Position numbers and translations under genes: made by a program. From contig JADGAR010000012.1 in the NCBI GenBank assembly GCA_015231915.1, positions 1-64,000 of the forward strand: a stretch of 64,000 nt of DNA, written 5' to 3'. Source of the DNA: Magnetococcales bacterium (GTDB lineage: Bacteria > Pseudomonadota > Magnetococcia > Magnetococcales > Magnetaquicoccaceae). Below are positions 63,747-64,000 of this stretch, one piece after another (the stretch's first letter is position 1; the number at the start of each line of letters is the position of its first letter). The notes below the pieces were generated by a model. That model was not told the DNA's origin and ran no database searches. It saw only the letters and a list, made by a program, of their open reading frames with translations.

Positions 63747-64000
63747 ATGACACCGAAATTCTGCAAGGAGGAGATCCTCGACCTGACGGCGTTGGATCGC
63801 GAAATCCGCGCCATTCATGACGGCTCGGCCCCTTTGACCGACGACCAGCGCGCCAGCCTGCTCCCGGTGTTGCGGGACGCCATGCAGACCGGTCGCAAAA
63901 GGCTGCACGGCTTTCACCTCGCCGGGGCCAGTGGACAGTTCATCGTCCAGGGGCACACCCATCTGGCCGACGCCATCCTGCAACGCATCCACGCCCTCAT
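63747..64000 (+). CDS. glnD: Probable GlnD uridylyltransferase N-terminus (partial)
   Basis: The frame runs off the window end with 84 codons visible. The segment LRDAMQTGRKRLHGFHL and the following TLADAIL-like stretch (HTHLADAILQRIH) have the pattern of the start of PII uridylyltransferase GlnD (the 'GR--I---F' helix and 'T-L-D-IL' helix before the catalytic core). The catalytic GS-DxD lies outside the window. Assignment is by resemblance only. Confidence 0.55.
   Translation, partial: MTPKFCKEEILDLTALDREIRAIHDGSAPLTDDQRASLLPVLRDAMQTGRKRLHGFHLAGASGQFIVQGHTHLADAILQRIHAL

Overview
The window is a GC-rich, gene-dense stretch of a Gram-negative proteobacterial chromosome. Evidence for this is a mreB-mreC-mreD-mrdA-rodA cell-shape operon at the right end, a periplasmic c-type cytochrome domain, RND/HlyD adaptors, an O-antigen ligase, and two sigma-54 type promoters. 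The mix of cyclic-nucleotide signalling, a ligand-gated channel, a chemoreceptor and FkbH/ACP chemistry would fit a motile, magnetococcus-like or other deep-branching alphaproteobacterium. That placement is a guess; no 16S rRNA or universal marker is present.

Left end (1-7656): a phage-like partial gene (1-179) is followed by a compact integrative element reading leftwards. It carries a tyrosine integrase beside tRNA-Glu(TTC), an AlpA-type regulator, a Toprim primase, a RepA-like ATPase and small unknown genes, with no virion or defence genes recognised. Long inverted repeats, iteron-like repeats and ATACCAAC repeats at both sides (541-567 and 7420-7474) suggest a satellite-like element of about 7 kb.

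Surface-polysaccharide and accessory region (7762-25244): a VpsP-like protein, an O-antigen ligase and two methyltransferases; an ACP plus adenylating enzyme; a secreted protein made of 14-residue repeats; an unusual fusion of an integrase core-binding-like domain to a membrane-anchored cytochrome c; an Old Yellow Enzyme; a sulfotransferase-TPR protein coupled to a rifampin-phosphotransferase-like enzyme; and a membrane adenylate cyclase with a Nudix gene.

Defence (26616-32105): two adjacent genes with the architecture of a RADAR anti-phage system, RdrA (KAP-like ATPase) and RdrB (giant adenosine deaminase with a complete catalytic set), behind a good sigma-70 promoter. A sigma-54 promoter drives a neighbouring small-gene/cyclic-nucleotide-binding operon that converges on it.

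Middle (32603-44460): cold-shock protein, NAGS-like acetyltransferase, glycine-oxidase-like enzyme, mnmA, tandem cyclic-nucleotide-binding proteins, small unknown genes, an AbrB-like/nucleotidyltransferase-like fusion behind a second sigma-54 promoter, and a five-gene FkbH-ACP-acetyltransferase-MaoC/SDR cluster.

Right part (44441-64000): a GT41 glycosyltransferase, an M50 peptidase/HlyD adaptor trio, a periplasmic-binding-protein/pentameric-channel fusion followed by a chemoreceptor-like gene broken in an 11-G tract, a Rpn nuclease, tRNA-Lys(CTT), the Mre/Mrd operon, and the start of a probable glnD.
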